The translations under genes and the position numbers were made by a program. Below the pieces are notes generated by a model. It saw only the letters and a list, made by a program, of their open reading frames with translations. It had not been told where the DNA came from and did no database searches. This document shows positions 62,945-64,000 of a stretch of 64,000 nt of DNA, piece by piece. The stretch lies in assembly GCF_033568475.1 (NCBI RefSeq), contig NW_027331831.1, positions 9,362,001 to 9,426,000 on the forward strand, read 5' to 3'. This stretch comes from Henckelia pumila (taxonomy: Eukaryota; Streptophyta; Magnoliopsida; Lamiales; Gesneriaceae). Numbering within the stretch: the first letter of the stretch is position 1; each line of letters opens with the position of its first letter.

Positions 62945-63959
62945 TCAAGGAAGACGGGGGAATTTGGAGAAGTCGGGCTTCCTGTGTTGCAAGTACGAGT
63001 TCTTCCCCTCTGCACCTTCCTCAGTTCCATAAAACAGAAGAGTTCCATCTCCACCAAGTTGCTGTCACACAAGAAACAACAATATAATGTTATATTCTGA
63101 CTGATGATTGAATTTTTAAAGAAGATTATCCGACGTGCTTTCAATAAAAAAAGTTTAATACCTGAAGTCCAGAGTGACCATCATCGACTGCGTTAAGAGC
63201 CGATTTCAGGACGCGAATTGCCATCGGACTGTTCCTCATGATCTCTCTGCACCATTTGATTGTCTCCTCTTCCAAATTTTCCAGCTGCAAAATACATATA
63301 CATAGTTTCTTGTAAATCAATCATATATATATGTGCATCAAAAGGGAGTTTTATTACAATGTGGAGCACTTACTGGGACAACTTTATTGATGAGTCCCAT
63401 TTTATCAGCTTCAGCGGCATTGTAAAATCTTGCCATGAACCACATTTCACGAGCTTTTTTTGGTCCAACCTATTCAGATTCAAACCATTTGTTAGGGAAT
63501 GAAGGATCCCACAACTACTTTTTCTTGTAAAAATTTGATCTTGAATTCAAATTGAAGCTAGCATTCGAGTTTCAAAACTAATTACCAAACGATCCATAAC
63601 AGAAGCTCCGTAGCCAGCATCAAAGCTTCCAACCTTTGGTCCTGTCTGGCCAAAAACAGCATTATCTGCTGCAATTGTCATGTCGCAAACCATATGGAGC
63701 ACATGTCCACCCCCGACAGCATATCCAGCAACCATAGCAATCACCGGCTTTGGGAGACGACGAATTTGCACCTGATCAGTATTAATTCACAACTTCTTTT
63801 AGCAATCTATATATGCTTGTGTTAAACAGCAGATTCATAACTCATTGGGATTCAAACCTGCAAATCGAGGACATTCAGACGTCCGAAATTGTCGTAGTCG
63901 GCGTACCCATTTTTGCCTCTGAACGATTGATCACCTCCACTGCAAAAGGCTTGTGTGCC
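62945..63959 (-). CDS. MENB: 1,4-dihydroxy-2-naphthoyl-CoA synthase (naphthoate synthase), 3' part
   Basis: Crotonase-fold enzyme that closes o-succinylbenzoyl-CoA to the naphthoquinone ring in phylloquinone (vitamin K1) synthesis; the plant enzyme is peroxisomal. Five exons with GT-AG borders are in view: 63959-63858, 63771-63586, 63469-63374, 63284-63162 and 63061-62945, all in phase 0. The gene continues beyond the right edge, so the N-terminus with its targeting signal is missing. Seen: [11 protein letters not shown] and [13 protein letters not shown] (oxyanion hole), [15 protein letters not shown] with the catalytic-region Asp, [18 protein letters not shown], the [20 protein letters not shown] helix, and the family end [11 protein letters not shown]. 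All marks read cleanly with no break, so this should be a working gene. Confidence 0.95.
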
Positions 63960-64000
63960 CTGTAATTTTTTGCGAGTTTCAAAATAAACATTAACTGACT

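Overview
The window is nuclear DNA of a flowering plant. Its genes are plant families with GT-AG introns (NRT2.5-type nitrate transporter, TRICHOME BIREFRINGENCE-LIKE protein, DUF1645 protein, galactinol synthase, ARF GTPase, peroxisomal naphthoate synthase). They lie in very AT-rich spacers full of small DNA transposons, LTR retrotransposons and an endogenous plant pararetrovirus. A eudicot, perhaps an asterid, fits the gene and repeat style, but that is inference; the sequence does not name the species.

Layout. 1-0.9 kb: end of an LTR-like repeat with 114-bp tandem units. 2.5-4.1 kb: an old LTR split by a non-autonomous hAT element that carries a long C homopolymer. 4.5-5.06 kb: two partial copies of the 5' flank of an NRT2.5 gene, one ending in a truncated copy of its first codons. 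8.16-9.77 kb: the intact NRT2.5 gene (+). 10.58-13.39 kb: a five-exon TBL gene (-). 13.8-17.9 kb: spacer with a Tourist-like MITE and a G-box/TGGGC cluster that has no visible gene. 18.03-18.86 kb: DUF1645 gene (+). 19-23 kb: spacer with a hAT-like MITE. 23.24-25.44 kb: an intronless gene for a secreted, acidic, Pro/Lys-rich internally repeated protein (-). 26.02-27.82 kb: galactinol synthase (-). 28.4-33.3 kb: spacer with MITEs. 33.35-37.13 kb: ARF GTPase (-), with interlocked MITEs in an intron. 62.9 kb to the right edge: 3' part of the naphthoate synthase gene (-).

From 37.7 to 62.7 kb is one block of mobile DNA: a fold-back element; a young Ty1/copia element with a 5-bp target duplication; a young Ty3/gypsy chromovirus (reverse strand, 5-bp duplication) inserted in a small MITE; and a genome-length caulimovirid copy inside a Mutator-like MITE with a 9-bp duplication, which itself sits inside a CCGAA-rich MITE. 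LTR pairs differ by under 1% by eye, so both LTR elements are recent insertions.

The host genes are separate transcription units with unrelated jobs (nitrate uptake, wall polysaccharide acetylation, raffinose-series sugar synthesis, vesicle traffic, phylloquinone synthesis). Nothing suggests a cluster. The points most worth a second look are a leader ORF of the gypsy element whose N-terminus copies the histone H3 tail, the virus-in-MITE-in-MITE nest, the duplicated NRT2.5 5' flanks, and the repeat-built secreted acidic protein.
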